Assembly: GCF_003668635.1 (NCBI RefSeq)
Contig: NZ_RCWH01000004.1
Coordinates: 1 to 64,000 of the forward strand
Source of the DNA: Planomicrobium sp. Y74
Lineage (GTDB): Bacteria; Bacillota; Bacilli; Bacillales_A; Planococcaceae
DNA: 64,000 bases
Direction of reading: 5' to 3'
The position numbers were made by a program, and so were the translations under genes. The notes below the pieces were generated by a model. The model was given only the letters and a program-made list of their open reading frames with translations. It was not told where the DNA came from and made no database searches. Shown piece by piece: positions 35,954 through 44,764 of the stretch (its first letter is position 1; each line of letters begins with the position of its first letter).

Positions 35954-36817
35954 TTATTCCTGTTCAAGATATTCTTCCAAAGTGATATCCTCATCGTAAA
36001 TTTCTTTTGCAGCTTCTTTTCCGACATAGCGGAAATGCCACGATTCGTGCATATAACCGGTCAGTTGCTCTTTGCCTTCCGGGTAACGCAGGATAAAGCC
36101 GAAGCGGTGTGCATTTTCAGCTACCCATTTCCCTGCTTCGGTATCGCCAAAGCTCGCTGCTGCCCAGTGCTGTTCGGCACCGGACTCACCAATGTCAAAA
36201 GCCAAACCTGTCTGGTGCTCTGAAAAGCCGGGACGGGCACTGTAGCGGTCCGCTTTTTCCCGTCCGTCTTTAGCGACATAGCCCTCGTATAATTGCTTCT
36301 GGCGGGCAAAATCCCTGAATGTGCTGAAGGCGGTCAAATCGATATTCGATTTTAATGCTTCAGCACGCATCGCTTCAAATGCGCTTTGTGCTTCCGGATT
36401 AACCCCAGGAGCATAATCCGAAGGCAGCGGATTCTGCTTGTTTGCAAGCAAAATGCCGTTGACTACTGTCGGTTCTTCCGGCAATTCGATTGATTCCGGA
36501 TATACTGTCGCATCTTTAACTTCCTCTTCCACCGCTTCTTCCTCCGGTTCCGGAGTTACCGGCAGTTCTTCTTCTACTTCTTCCTCTTTTTCTTCAGGAA
36601 CGACAACATCTTCTTCCTGCGCATCCGCAATCTGTTCTTCCGCTGGCTGTTGTTGAGTGTTGGCCCCTGTTAAAGCATCAAGGCTCCGTTCCATATCCCA
36701 ATCATGAAGATAGAGCCATACTGTAATTGATGCCGTAATCAGCAAAGCGCCGATGATCAAAATCCATTTTATATAAGGTTTCTTATCTTTTTTGTTCATT
36801 GAATAACGAGATTGCAT
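35954..36817 (-). CDS. VanY-family D-alanyl-D-alanine carboxypeptidase
   Basis: 287 residues. Single N-terminal membrane anchor (about 18-36), then a Glu/Pro-rich acidic linker (about 50-110), then a VanY/peptidase M15B domain with the zinc motif SEHQTGLAFDIG (SxHxxGxAxD) and the second zinc His in ESWHFRYVG. Expected to trim the terminal D-Ala of peptidoglycan stem peptides outside the cell. Start at ATG 36817, with AAGGAG 5 nt upstream; the ORF extends 7 codons further without support. Confidence 0.92.
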   Translation of the reverse strand: MQSRYSMNKKDKKPYIKWILIIGALLITASITVWLYLHDWDMERSLDALTGANTQQQPAEEQIADAQEEDVVVPEEKEEEVEEELPVTPEPEEEAVEEEVKDATVYPESIELPEEPTVVNGILLANKQNPLPSDYAPGVNPEAQSAFEAMRAEALKSNIDLTAFSTFRDFARQKQLYEGYVAKDGREKADRYSARPGFSEHQTGLAFDIGESGAEQHWAAASFGDTEAGKWVAENAHRFGFILRYPEGKEQLTGYMHESWHFRYVGKEAAKEIYDEDITLEEYLEQE

Positions 36818-36937
36818 AGTTCTCCTTCTTTCTCTCAAGTTCTTTACTATTCTAACACCTTTATGCTTTAAATTCTCCCTAAATCAATGAACTTTCGATA
36901 TACTTGAAATGACTTTCAAAGATTAGAGGGTACACGA

Positions 36938-38089
36938 ATGAACAATCAAAAATGGCTGTCTTTAAATTTTTTCGCTTTCTTCTTTACCTGGGGGATATTC
37001 CTGCCTTATTGGACAGGATGGCTCACCAACGATAAAGGGCTGAGCGTTTCAGCAGCAAGCATCATCATGGGTGCCGGGATGATTGCCCGATCGTTGTCCA
37101 CTTTGCTCTTTTTCCCGATGCTCACGCGCCTGTTTTCACTCGGCCGCCTGATGCAGATCCTTGCCATCGCTTCACTCGTCAGCATGGCGCTTTACATACC
37201 TGCTAATTCCTATATCATGCTATTTGCCATCACGTTCATCTTCAATCTTATCTATCCGAACATTTTACCCGCCATGGAAAGCGGCGCGACCGTATTGATG
37301 CAGAGCGACCGTATCCATTACGGCAAGAGCCGGTCGTTCGGTTCGCTCGGCTACACGGTTGCGCTGCTGATTGTCGGAGTTATAACCGCCATTTGGCAGG
37401 AACAGGCGATTCTTTGGGCCATGCTTGCCGGCCTGCTGTTCATGGCGATTACACAATCGACCGTCTCCCCTGCGCCCTTATCAATAAAACCGGAACCCAA
37501 AAACAAAGCGAGCAAAGGCGCTGTTGGTGAGCTGCTGAAATCCAAAGCATTTTTGACCGTCTTAACTGTGTCGATTTTATTGCAGGGTGCTCACGCCGCT
37601 TATTATAATTACGGCTTCATCTATTTACAGGATATCGGCGTCAACAGCTTTTATATTGGCCTCATCCTCAATGTCGCCATCATTTTTGAAATCCTCTTTT
37701 TTGCCAAAGCGGATACGTGGTTTGACAAATGGAGTGTCTCTTCGATGTTTCTTCTGGCAGGCATCGGTTCGACCTTGCGCTGGATCCTGATATTCCTGTT
37801 TCCTTCTGTTTGGGTATTCATCTTTACGCAGGTGCTGCACGCTTTGTCATTCGGTGTCGCCCATTTCGCTTTTATCCGGTATATTTTCCAGAAGCTCGAC
37901 CCGCTTCATATTCCCGCTGCACAAGGAGTTTATGCTGCGGTCGCGATGAGCCTGAGTGTCGCCTTGCTGACATTCATCGGCGGTTTCCTTTATGAAATCT
38001 CACCTGGCTTGTCATTCCTTGGAATGATTGCATTCTCGTTCCCCGCCATTATCGTTGTTTTGATGACCAGAAAGAAACTTTCTTACTAA
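36938..38089 (+). CDS. MFS transporter (PF12832-like)
   Basis: 383 residues, 12 membrane helices. The overall pattern, with FFFTWGIFLPYWTGWL at the N terminus and a conserved KSRSFGSLGY segment, resembles the MFS_1_like/phenylpropionate permease (HcaT) and nucleoside-permease group rather than drug efflux pumps. Substrate unknown. AGAGGG ribosome site; divergent from the VanY-type gene. Confidence 0.82.
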   Translation: MNNQKWLSLNFFAFFFTWGIFLPYWTGWLTNDKGLSVSAASIIMGAGMIARSLSTLLFFPMLTRLFSLGRLMQILAIASLVSMALYIPANSYIMLFAITFIFNLIYPNILPAMESGATVLMQSDRIHYGKSRSFGSLGYTVALLIVGVITAIWQEQAILWAMLAGLLFMAITQSTVSPAPLSIKPEPKNKASKGAVGELLKSKAFLTVLTVSILLQGAHAAYYNYGFIYLQDIGVNSFYIGLILNVAIIFEILFFAKADTWFDKWSVSSMFLLAGIGSTLRWILIFLFPSVWVFIFTQVLHALSFGVAHFAFIRYIFQKLDPLHIPAAQGVYAAVAMSLSVALLTFIGGFLYEISPGLSFLGMIAFSFPAIIVVLMTRKKLSY

Positions 38090-38165
38090 ATATTTTATTC
38101 CACCCCCAAAAGACCTTCCCATCGACCGAATAAATAGGTATCAAAGCTACAAGGAGATGGGCAAA

Positions 38166-38279
38166 ATGAAACAAATTTCACAAAGCGATCTTCTCAATCT
38201 TATGAATCGCTTAGATCTTTTACTGAATGAACGGGAACAGGATAAACGGCAAGCTCAAAATTCTGCAGCTTCTGCTTAA
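38166..38279 (+). CDS. small protein, 37 residues
   Basis: ATG at 38166 follows AAGGAG at 9-nt distance; a second in-frame ATG lies against that site. Product is MKQISQSDLLNLMNRL... ending in ...NSAASA, a short amphipathic helix rich in Leu, Asn and Gln, with a small, disordered Ala/Ser tail. No family recognised. It is followed by its own strong terminator and lies about 75 nt after the MFS stop. Confidence 0.65.
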   Translation: MKQISQSDLLNLMNRLDLLLNEREQDKRQAQNSAASA

Positions 38280-38310
38280 AAAGACTTCAAGGAAATATAA
38301 TATAATATGC

Positions 38311-38349
38311 AAAAACAGCGCCACCCTTTTAATGGGCGGCGCTGTTTTT
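38311..38349. terminator. bidirectional terminator
   Basis: AACAGCGCC-A-CCC / GGG-C-GGCGCTGTT stem with A and T runs on either side. Serves the 37-residue gene and the small membrane gene opposite. Confidence 0.9.
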
Positions 38350-38378
38350 ATGTTTAGAAGGAATTCTTCGCTTATCAT

Positions 38379-38624
38379 TTAAATCAAGATAGTTCCGAGT
38401 ACTACGAAAAAGAGGATACCGAATATTACTGCCATACCTCTCATCCATTTTGCTTCCCGGTCCATGCCTTGTGCTTTCATCTGGCGGTACCTGAACATAT
38501 TTGTCATTACGAACAGCACAGTCATGAAAAGAACCGCAATATCCATATATCCCATAATCAGAAATACGACCGCCAAAATACTGAGTGAGGCGATTCCGAT
38601 TCCTTGCAGCATTTTTGAATTCAT
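38379..38624 (-). CDS. small membrane protein, 81 residues
   Basis: Three hydrophobic segments (about 9-24, 26-42 and 61-80) with a short basic loop (FRYRQMKAQGMDREAKWMRG) between the second and third. No known motif; family not recognised. Start at ATG 38624, 8 nt after GGGGAG; a GTG three codons upstream overlaps that site. Directly downstream of yidC on the same strand but separated by a terminator hairpin. Confidence 0.7.
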   Translation of the reverse strand: MNSKMLQGIGIASLSILAVVFLIMGYMDIAVLFMTVLFVMTNMFRYRQMKAQGMDREAKWMRGMAVIFGILFFVVLGTILI

Positions 38625-38640
38625 TTGTTTCACTCCCCAA

Positions 38641-38669
38641 AAAGAAAGCCGGCATCCAATGCCGGCAAG
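38641..38669 (-). terminator. terminator after yidC
   Basis: Minus strand GCCGGCAT / ATGCCGGC stem followed by TTTCTTTTT. Confidence 0.85.
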
Positions 38670-38678
38670 CTTTCAATA

Positions 38679-39503
38679 TTATTTTTTCTTTTCCAAGACT
38701 ACTTTCTCATCGCCTTCATCTTCCACGGCTTCCAAAGCTTTTTCCGGATGGTTCGAATAGAATTTCCGTCCGATGAATGTTTGGATGATCAATAGAATAC
38801 CGCCGACTGTCCAGTAAACCGGCAGAGCGGCCATTGAGGTGAACGAGATGAACATGATCATAATCGGTGAAATATAGATGAATAGTTTCATCTGTTTCTG
38901 CTGCTGTTCAGGCATCGTCCATAGTGAAACTTTTGCCTGAAAGAAGTAAACAGCACCGGCGATCAATGTCATAACAATATCCGGCTCACCAAGGTTAAAC
39001 CAGAGGAATTCGTGCGAGCGCACTTCCGGCGAATAAAGAATGGCAAAATACAGACCCATTACAATCGGCATCTGGATGACTACCGGCAGACAGCCCATAT
39101 TCAATGGGTTGACTTCATGTTTCTTGTATAGTCCCATCATTTCCTGCTGGAGCTTCATCTGCTCTTCTTTATCCTTTGTCCCTTTCAGGCGCTTTTGGAT
39201 ATCTTCCATTTCCGGGCGCATAGCATCCATTTTCACTTTCATTCCCTGCTGGCGCTTATAAGTACGCAGCATGAAAGGCATCAGTACAAGACGGATTACA
39301 ACCGTGATGGCTACAATTGCAAGACCATAGCTTCCCCCAAAAAGATTCCCTAAATAGTCAAGGGAAAAATCGAATGGTGCAACAAAAATGCTATAGAAAA
39401 ACCCTTCTTTATTCTCTACAGCCGAACAACCGCTCAGGAAAAGCACCGCAGCAGTAAGCATCGACATTAACAGTAATTTATTTTTCAAATTAGTCACCTT
39501 CAC
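38679..39503 (-). CDS. yidC: YidC/Oxa1 family membrane protein insertase
   Basis: 274 residues from a GTG; a TTG at 39488 has the better site (AAGGTG 6 nt upstream) and would give a typical signal peptide, so the start is uncertain. Lipoprotein signal with lipobox LSGC (Cys about 26), then a 60KD_IMP domain with five membrane helices; the second carries the hydrophilic-groove Arg (VVIRLVLMP). Inserts membrane proteins together with or apart from SecYEG. Length and lipobox match Bacillales SpoIIIJ/YqjG. A charged C-terminal tail follows. Confidence 0.93.
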   Translation of the reverse strand: MKVTNLKNKLLLMSMLTAAVLFLSGCSAVENKEGFFYSIFVAPFDFSLDYLGNLFGGSYGLAIVAITVVIRLVLMPFMLRTYKRQQGMKVKMDAMRPEMEDIQKRLKGTKDKEEQMKLQQEMMGLYKKHEVNPLNMGCLPVVIQMPIVMGLYFAILYSPEVRSHEFLWFNLGEPDIVMTLIAGAVYFFQAKVSLWTMPEQQQKQMKLFIYISPIMIMFISFTSMAALPVYWTVGGILLIIQTFIGRKFYSNHPEKALEAVEDEGDEKVVLEKKK

Positions 39504-39610
39504 CTTTTTAAACTATAAAGAAGTATACCGCATACGAAGAGCATATTTCAAACCGCGCAATGCCGCCGTCCAATTTTTAACAATGTATTTGACAGGTTTG
39601 TGGCACTCCA

Positions 39611-39893
39611 GAAAAGCGACAGTGAGAGATGGCCCCAAGAATTTTGGGGCCATCTCTTGCGACGAAGCAGCGCAGCGATGCAACGCACTTTCATGTCCCG
39701 AAGCTAGCTCAGCGATGCAGGGACAGGAGCAGCCTTTTCCCCGAAGAGCTGGGCCACTGGAGTCTGGACAAAGAAAAGCGGAAACGGCCGCTCAGCTCCA
39801 ACAAGCGTAAGGCGCTCTGGCGTAGCGGCATTTCTTCAGCCGCCTAGTCAGAGAGACTTACGACTCGAGGAGTTGGCCGTTGGAGTCTGGACA
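39611..39893 (+). repeat. modular intergenic repeat, locus A3 (two tandem units)
   Basis: Unit 1 (39611-39770): shortened left module, a 14-bp-arm hairpin (AGAGATGGCCCCAA / TTGGGGCCATCTCT, 39625-39657), two 24-nt units (39661-39685 and 39697-39720) and a right module ending GGAGTCTGGACA. Unit 2 (39773-39893): left and right modules of the A2 type. The junction GTCTGGACAAAGAAAAGCG is the same as in locus A4. Occupies most of the 482-bp gap between yidC and the AraC-type gene; nothing else seen there. Confidence 0.82.
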
Positions 39894-39963
39894 CCCGAAA
39901 AACGACCGTGCCCGGTAAGCTCTGCCGTCAAAACTTTCTCCCCCCAAACAAAAAAGCCCAGAA

Positions 39964-39989
39964 AAAAAAGGAGAATTTCTTCTCCTTAC
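39964..39989 (-). terminator. terminator after the AraC-type gene
   Basis: AAGGAGAA / TTCTCCTT stem with GAAA loop and eight T on the minus strand; overlaps the stop codon. Confidence 0.88.
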
Positions 39990-40771
39990 TTAGCGTTCGG
40001 CAATGTATATCTGAAATAAGGAATATGCTGGCTGTCGCGGAATTGCTTCGGCGTAACCGTAGTATATTTCTTGAAGATGCGGGTAAAGTAACTCTGGTTG
40101 CAGAAATGAAATTGTTTCGAGATTTCTGAAATCCCTTTGTCTGAATGGCGAAGATAATGCTGAGATTCCTCAACACGGCGTACATTCAAGTATTCTACCA
40201 ATGTAATGCCGGCATGTTCACGGAAAATCCGTGACAAATGGCTTGTCGAAATATGGAAGTGCTTCGCTACATCTTCAACAGACAGGTCGCGTTCAACTTC
40301 ATCATTGATGAACATCACAACTTTATTTACCGTCTGATGGCCGAAAGAAGGCTGTTTGCGTTCTGAAATGACAGATACAAAAAACTCGATCAATTCATCA
40401 GCCACATACAGGAACTCTGAATCGTTCATGCGATTATCCACGAGCTCGATGCAGGCATTGTTGAAGGCAAAAGCTTTTTTCGGCGGTACACGCATTTCAA
40501 AAAGTTTTCGTGCCATCACTGAAGAGAGAACTATGTAATAGTTGCGGATCGCGCGGATCGTGTCTTTACCTGCATGCAATGAAATCATATCAATCAAAGC
40601 ACGAAGGGTCTCTTTCGCTTTTTCTTTTTCCAAGTGATGGATTTCGTAAATTAATTGGGTTTCGGTTTCAAAAAACTTTTCCAGACCATCGTATTGGTTG
40701 AGGTTTTCGCTCTCTGCCATGAAAATCTTGGAAATAGTCTCTTGAATTGTTGGTACAGCAATTATATTCAT
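39986..40771 (-). CDS. AraC-family transcriptional regulator
   Basis: 261 residues. C-terminal double helix-turn-helix (about 160-255): VEDVAKHFHISTSHLSRIFREHAG and GISEISKQFHFCNQSYFTRIFKKYTTVTPKQFR, both complete. The N-terminal 155 residues are all-alpha-looking and unlike sugar-binding cupins, so the signal is unknown. Start at ATG 40771 with GGGGAAAA upstream; 21 extra codons further up are unsupported. The gap on its upstream side (40772-41053) is AT-rich without a recognisable element. Confidence 0.87.
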   Translation of the reverse strand: MNIIAVPTIQETISKIFMAESENLNQYDGLEKFFETETQLIYEIHHLEKEKAKETLRALIDMISLHAGKDTIRAIRNYYIVLSSVMARKLFEMRVPPKKAFAFNNACIELVDNRMNDSEFLYVADELIEFFVSVISERKQPSFGHQTVNKVVMFINDEVERDLSVEDVAKHFHISTSHLSRIFREHAGITLVEYLNVRRVEESQHYLRHSDKGISEISKQFHFCNQSYFTRIFKKYTTVTPKQFRDSQHIPYFRYTLPNAK

Positions 40772-41053
40772 CTTTTCCCCGTCTTTCTTTTCACAAGTTT
40801 TTGCACTCACTATGTTAACTATATACTGAAACAATAAATAAGAACACAGTTTTGCTCATAATAATAAAATATTTTAAGCAATATGGTCCACTACCTATGC
40901 ACTATTGCCGGATTTTATAGGAAATATCTTCCCTAAATATATACTAAATATACCGCAAATGTTATAAAAAATCTCGCTTTTTCTTTAAAAGTAACATACT
41001 TTTAATATTTCTGAAATGCGTCACACCTTTCTCCGTATAATGATTTCATTATT

Positions 41054-41962
41054 CTACTCTTCTAATTCATCTTTATCTGGCGGAATGAGAGCACGAATAT
41101 GGCGAGGCAGAACTTCTATTTTAAACGGTGTTGCACACCCTTCATCACCGTCAATATTACAAATTAACGGTTCTTTCGTCCTGATTACAACTTTTGTTGT
41201 ATGGATGGCTTCAACTTCAGGGTCTTCTTCCAGTTTCCCTCGCCATAAAGCTCCTGCCATTCTGACAAAACCGACAAGTTTCGCATGTTCTATAATATAT
41301 AGATGAAGCAGCCCGTCATCTGTCAATGCTTCCGGCGCCAATTTCTCAAAACCGCCGACTGAATTAGTCAATGCAACCAGAACCAGTTTTGCATCACCTT
41401 TCCAAACGCCATGGTCATGTTCGACTTCAAAATAAGTTTCTTCTTCAGAAGTGATCGCCTTGACTCCTTCAATAAAATAAGCGAGCGCCCCAAGGCGTGT
41501 CTTTTGTTCCGGTGATACTGAAGACGTGGATTCTGCTATATCCCCAATAGCCAAAATGTTCATAAAGTACATATCGCCCACTTTAGCAATATCGACGGCT
41601 TTTTCCGTTCCTTTTTTCAATGCTTCAATCGCTTCTTCCGGGTCCAGTGAAATTCCGAGAGCACGCGCAAAATCATTGACAGTTCCGAGCGGTATCAAGG
41701 AAAACAATGGCTGATGTGGCTGTTCCGCCAGACCGGATACAGCTTCGTTTATCGTGCCGTCTCCGCCCATTGCAACAACAAAGTCATATTTTTGCTCGCA
41801 GGCTTTCCGGGCAAAAAGAGTCGCATCCCTTTGTTTTTCTGTCTCTTTAGTATCGACAATATATCCCATTTCTTTAAGGGTATTTTCAACACTTTCTCGA
41901 TAATCGGCAGCTTTTTCTTTTCCTGCCGATGGATTCAGTATAAACATAGCCTTTTTCATCAT
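41054..41962 (-). CDS. diacylglycerol/lipid kinase family protein
   Basis: 302 residues. DAGK catalytic domain with the nucleotide motif GGDGT (66-70) and PLGTVNDFARALG, followed by the YegS/DgkB-type beta domain. Resembles YtlR/BmrU/DagK-like proteins; B. subtilis DgkB recycles diacylglycerol in lipoteichoic acid synthesis, but which paralogue this is cannot be decided. Start at ATG 41962 with GGAGGTCAG upstream; a second ATG follows. Divergent from an MFS gene. Confidence 0.87.
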   Translation of the reverse strand: MMKKAMFILNPSAGKEKAADYRESVENTLKEMGYIVDTKETEKQRDATLFARKACEQKYDFVVAMGGDGTINEAVSGLAEQPHQPLFSLIPLGTVNDFARALGISLDPEEAIEALKKGTEKAVDIAKVGDMYFMNILAIGDIAESTSSVSPEQKTRLGALAYFIEGVKAITSEEETYFEVEHDHGVWKGDAKLVLVALTNSVGGFEKLAPEALTDDGLLHLYIIEHAKLVGFVRMAGALWRGKLEEDPEVEAIHTTKVVIRTKEPLICNIDGDEGCATPFKIEVLPRHIRALIPPDKDELEE

Positions 41963-42066
41963 CTGACCTCCAAGTGGTATAATAGCTTCATTATTTCTAT
42001 TTACCCTTTTTTCACTCACTCTTAATCCATAAACCACTTATTATTTCCAGGGAATGAGGAACAGCA

Positions 42067-43194
42067 ATGCAGCTTTTCATCTATATCATCATCTTCTTTG
42101 CCTTCTTCGATCTATTTGCCCAGCTGCCGATCATCAGCCCTTTTGCGATTGAATTGCAGGCAACGCCATTTCTGACCGGATTGGCAGTCGGCATGTACTC
42201 ACTTTCCAATACGTTCGGGAACGTCATTTCAGGTATTTTCTCCGACCGCAAAGGCCCGTTCGCCATCCTTGTGGCTGGGTTGCTTTTGACTGCTGCATTT
42301 CTTTTCACTTATTCGCTTGCAGAAGGACCTTACAGCTTGCTTTCCATACGTTTTCTCCACGGACTATCGGCAGGATTAATTGTTCCGGCGGCCTTCACTT
42401 ACCTGGCCAATCGCACAGATCACAGCCGACGCGGCAAAGGGGCTGCGGTTTCCGGTGCTTTTGTCGGCCTTGCCGCAATTATCGGCCCAGCCTACGGTGC
42501 AATCTATTCCAGCCGCACAAGTGTGCCGGAAACCATGTTGCTTACTGGAAGCATGCTGCTGATCCTCGGGATTCTATCTCTCTTTCTGTTGAACCGCACT
42601 GTGAAAAAAAGAAAAGAGCTCGTGGCTGAACCGCTTACTTTCAATATGGTCATTCTTAACACAGGCTTACTGCGTGCCTTTATGGGGGCTTTCTTCCTGA
42701 TGTTTTCGCAAGGCGTCCTTGCCTATATGCTGCCGTTGAAAGTTTCGGGTCTTGGGCTCCCGACTGAAATGAGTGGCCTGTTGCTAAGTGTTTTCGGCAT
42801 AGCGGCCATCTTGGTGTTCCTGCTCCCGGTGAATCGCCTGTTCGATGTCGTTCAGCCTGTCTATACCTTAATAGCAGGATTTCTTCTTATGGGCACTTCG
42901 CTGTTTCTGCTGAGTTCCGCTTCCGCCGCTTCCCTGCTTTACTTCAGTATGATCAGTTACGGAATCGGTTTTGCACTCCTGTTTCCATCTATTAATTCGC
43001 TGCTGATCGATTCGACAACGGAACGTTCCCGGGGCAAAGCCTACGGTTATTTTTACGCCTTCTTTTCAATCGGCGTTGTGGCGGGCTCATCCTTCACAGG
43101 CGCACTGGCACTGAGCGCCGATCGCGGGTTTATCACTGGCGGGGTATTGCTGTTAAGCGCCGCTGCAGTCAATATGAGCACGTTGAAAAAATGA
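42067..43194 (+). CDS. MFS transporter
   Basis: 375 residues, about 12 membrane helices, slightly short for the family. Loop 2-3 motif GIFSDRKGPFAILVAG and a GLAAIIGPAYGAIYS motif-C-like helix suggest an export-type (DHA1) MFS protein. Substrate unknown. Divergent from the lipid kinase gene with a 104-bp shared promoter region. Confidence 0.82.
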   Translation: MQLFIYIIIFFAFFDLFAQLPIISPFAIELQATPFLTGLAVGMYSLSNTFGNVISGIFSDRKGPFAILVAGLLLTAAFLFTYSLAEGPYSLLSIRFLHGLSAGLIVPAAFTYLANRTDHSRRGKGAAVSGAFVGLAAIIGPAYGAIYSSRTSVPETMLLTGSMLLILGILSLFLLNRTVKKRKELVAEPLTFNMVILNTGLLRAFMGAFFLMFSQGVLAYMLPLKVSGLGLPTEMSGLLLSVFGIAAILVFLLPVNRLFDVVQPVYTLIAGFLLMGTSLFLLSSASAASLLYFSMISYGIGFALLFPSINSLLIDSTTERSRGKAYGYFYAFFSIGVVAGSSFTGALALSADRGFITGGVLLLSAAAVNMSTLKK

Positions 43195-43202
43195 AATGAA
43201 AA

Positions 43203-43231
43203 TAAAGGGTGGTCTACGGACCACCCTTTTA
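43203..43231. terminator. bidirectional terminator
   Basis: AAAGGGTGGTC / GACCACCCTTT stem with TACG loop; the stop of the YtxH-like gene overlaps it. Confidence 0.92.
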
Positions 43232-43615
43232 AATATTGTCTGTATTTAGTTTGGTTTCAGGAGATACGGATTCGGTGTCTTCCGCTTTTTCCTTGCTTGT
43301 ATCGTTTGGTGATAATTTTGTTTTTTCTTCATTTGCGCCTTCTTCTTGCTGTTCTTCTTCATTGTAATACTGCACCGAAGTCATCGCGCCTTCTGAAACC
43401 ATCTTGTTTTCACGCGGTTCCTGCGGCTTTGATCCATCATGTGCCGTTTTTTTATTGTCGTCCAGGTTTTGTGATTCCATATATGAATTCACCTTCTCTT
43501 TCGTATTATTGAAAGCCAATGTCGCTTTTTCACGATTTTCCGGGTTTTTGAAGTAAGTATATGCACCTACTGCAAGCCCCGCCAATAACAAGCCTCTTCC
43601 TTTCCCCTTTGCCAT
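43229..43615 (-). CDS. YtxH-like small stress protein
   Basis: 128 residues. A short basic N terminus with one hydrophobic segment (GRGLLLAGLAVGAYTYF, about 6-22), a helical stretch with FNNTKEKVNSYME, then a long disordered Glu/Lys/Ser-rich tail. The layout resembles YtxH/YhaH-type general stress proteins; exact family uncertain. GGAGG ribosome site. A sigma-B-like promoter lies about 40 nt upstream, which fits a stress role. Confidence 0.7.
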   Translation of the reverse strand: MAKGKGRGLLLAGLAVGAYTYFKNPENREKATLAFNNTKEKVNSYMESQNLDDNKKTAHDGSKPQEPRENKMVSEGAMTSVQYYNEEEQQEEGANEEKTKLSPNDTSKEKAEDTESVSPETKLNTDNI

Positions 43616-43653
43616 TCGACCACTCCTCCACGAATTGATGTCTTCTATTTTAC

Positions 43654-43678
43654 ATACCCTTATTCATCTTATTTAATC
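43654..43678 (-). promoter_or_regulatory. candidate sigma-B promoter of the YtxH-like gene
   Basis: Minus strand GATTAA (43673-43678), 13-nt spacer, GGGTAT (43654-43659). One mismatch at -35, perfect -10. Overlaps the stop codon of the elaA-like gene. Confidence 0.65.
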
Positions 43679-44151
43679 TATTTAAGCCTTCCTGACAGTC
43701 CCTTTTTATCCAGCCTCATATCCACATGCGGGATGCCGTCCTCATCGTAAACGTCTGATATCGCATTGAAGCCGAATGATTGATAGAATTCCTTTAAATA
43801 GACTTGTCCCTGCAATCGGATCTCTTCAGGCTGCCATTCATTGAAAATAAAATCGATGCTTTTACACATCAATTTCCGCGCAAGTCCGCGTCCTCTTGCA
43901 TCGGGACTGACAATCACCCGGCCGATAGAAGGCACGCCGTATTTAATTTCCCCTGGAACGAGCCGTGAATAAGCAAGAATCTTTCCATTCTCCCTATATG
44001 CCAAATGGACCGATTTCTGATCCAGCCCGTCCAGTTCAGGATACGGACAATTTTGCTCAACTACAAAAACATCCACACGCAGCTTCAGCATTTCATAGAG
44101 TTCTGCTGCAGCCAGTTCATCAAAATCAGCAATTTTCCAAGTCAATTCCAC
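43678..44151 (-). CDS. ElaA-family GNAT acetyltransferase
   Basis: 157 residues. GNAT fold with the ElaA signature ELYEMLKLRVDVFVVEQNCPYPELDGLD near the N terminus, acetyl-CoA loop SPDARGRGLARKLM (about 82-95) and YQSFGF near the end. Substrate unknown. Divergent from a second GNAT gene. Confidence 0.88.
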   Translation of the reverse strand: MELTWKIADFDELAAAELYEMLKLRVDVFVVEQNCPYPELDGLDQKSVHLAYRENGKILAYSRLVPGEIKYGVPSIGRVIVSPDARGRGLARKLMCKSIDFIFNEWQPEEIRLQGQVYLKEFYQSFGFNAISDVYDEDGIPHVDMRLDKKGLSGRLK

Positions 44152-44239
44152 TCACTCCTTTAGTCTCTATTATTCCACAACAGTGGCTATTCAGGGGGAA
44201 TTTTGATATGATGACGAAAAGAATTTCCGAGGTGATTGC

Positions 44240-44731
44240 ATGATTCGCACAGGTACACCCAAAGATATTACAGCTGTTCAGGAAATTGCCCATATCAGTT
44301 GGAATGACACTTACCAAGACATAATCCCGGTGAATATACAGCAAAGTTTCTTAGATAAATCCTATTCCGTCCCAATGATGGAAATGCGCCTGAAAAAAAC
44401 GATTCTTCTTTTAGCTGAACATGAAGGTGAACCTATTGGCTTTGCCAATTTCACGAAACTCGATGATGACGGAGACGCTGAATTGATTGCACTGTATTTG
44501 AAACCTGAACACCAGCGTCACGGCTATGGAAAAAAACTGCTCGACAGCGGTTTGACTTATTTACTCGACGGTTCAAATCTTTTTGTTTATGTGGAAAGTG
44601 AAAACAAAAAAGGCCGCAGTTTTTATGAATCGAACGGCTTTAAGTTTGTGGAAGAATTTGAAGAACTGTTTGAAGGCCACCCGTTGCAGACAGCCAAATA
44701 TGTTTACAATTTGAAAGCACCCGCTCTGTGA
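44240..44731 (+). CDS. GNAT family N-acetyltransferase
   Basis: 163 residues. Acetyl-CoA binding loop LKPEHQRHGYGKKLLDSG (about 92-109) and C-terminal YESNGFKFV motif. Resembles PhnO/YjcF-like small GNATs; substrate unknown. The stop lies inside the stem of the following terminator. Confidence 0.85.
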   Translation: MIRTGTPKDITAVQEIAHISWNDTYQDIIPVNIQQSFLDKSYSVPMMEMRLKKTILLLAEHEGEPIGFANFTKLDDDGDAELIALYLKPEHQRHGYGKKLLDSGLTYLLDGSNLFVYVESENKKGRSFYESNGFKFVEEFEELFEGHPLQTAKYVYNLKAPAL

Positions 44732-44744
44732 GCAGGTGCTTTTC
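44714..44744 (+). terminator. terminator after GNAT gene
   Basis: AAAGCACC-C-GCTC / GAGC-A-GGTGCTTT stem with TTTTC. Confidence 0.85.
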
Positions 44745-44764
44745 TTTGTCTAGATCCAGTCTGC

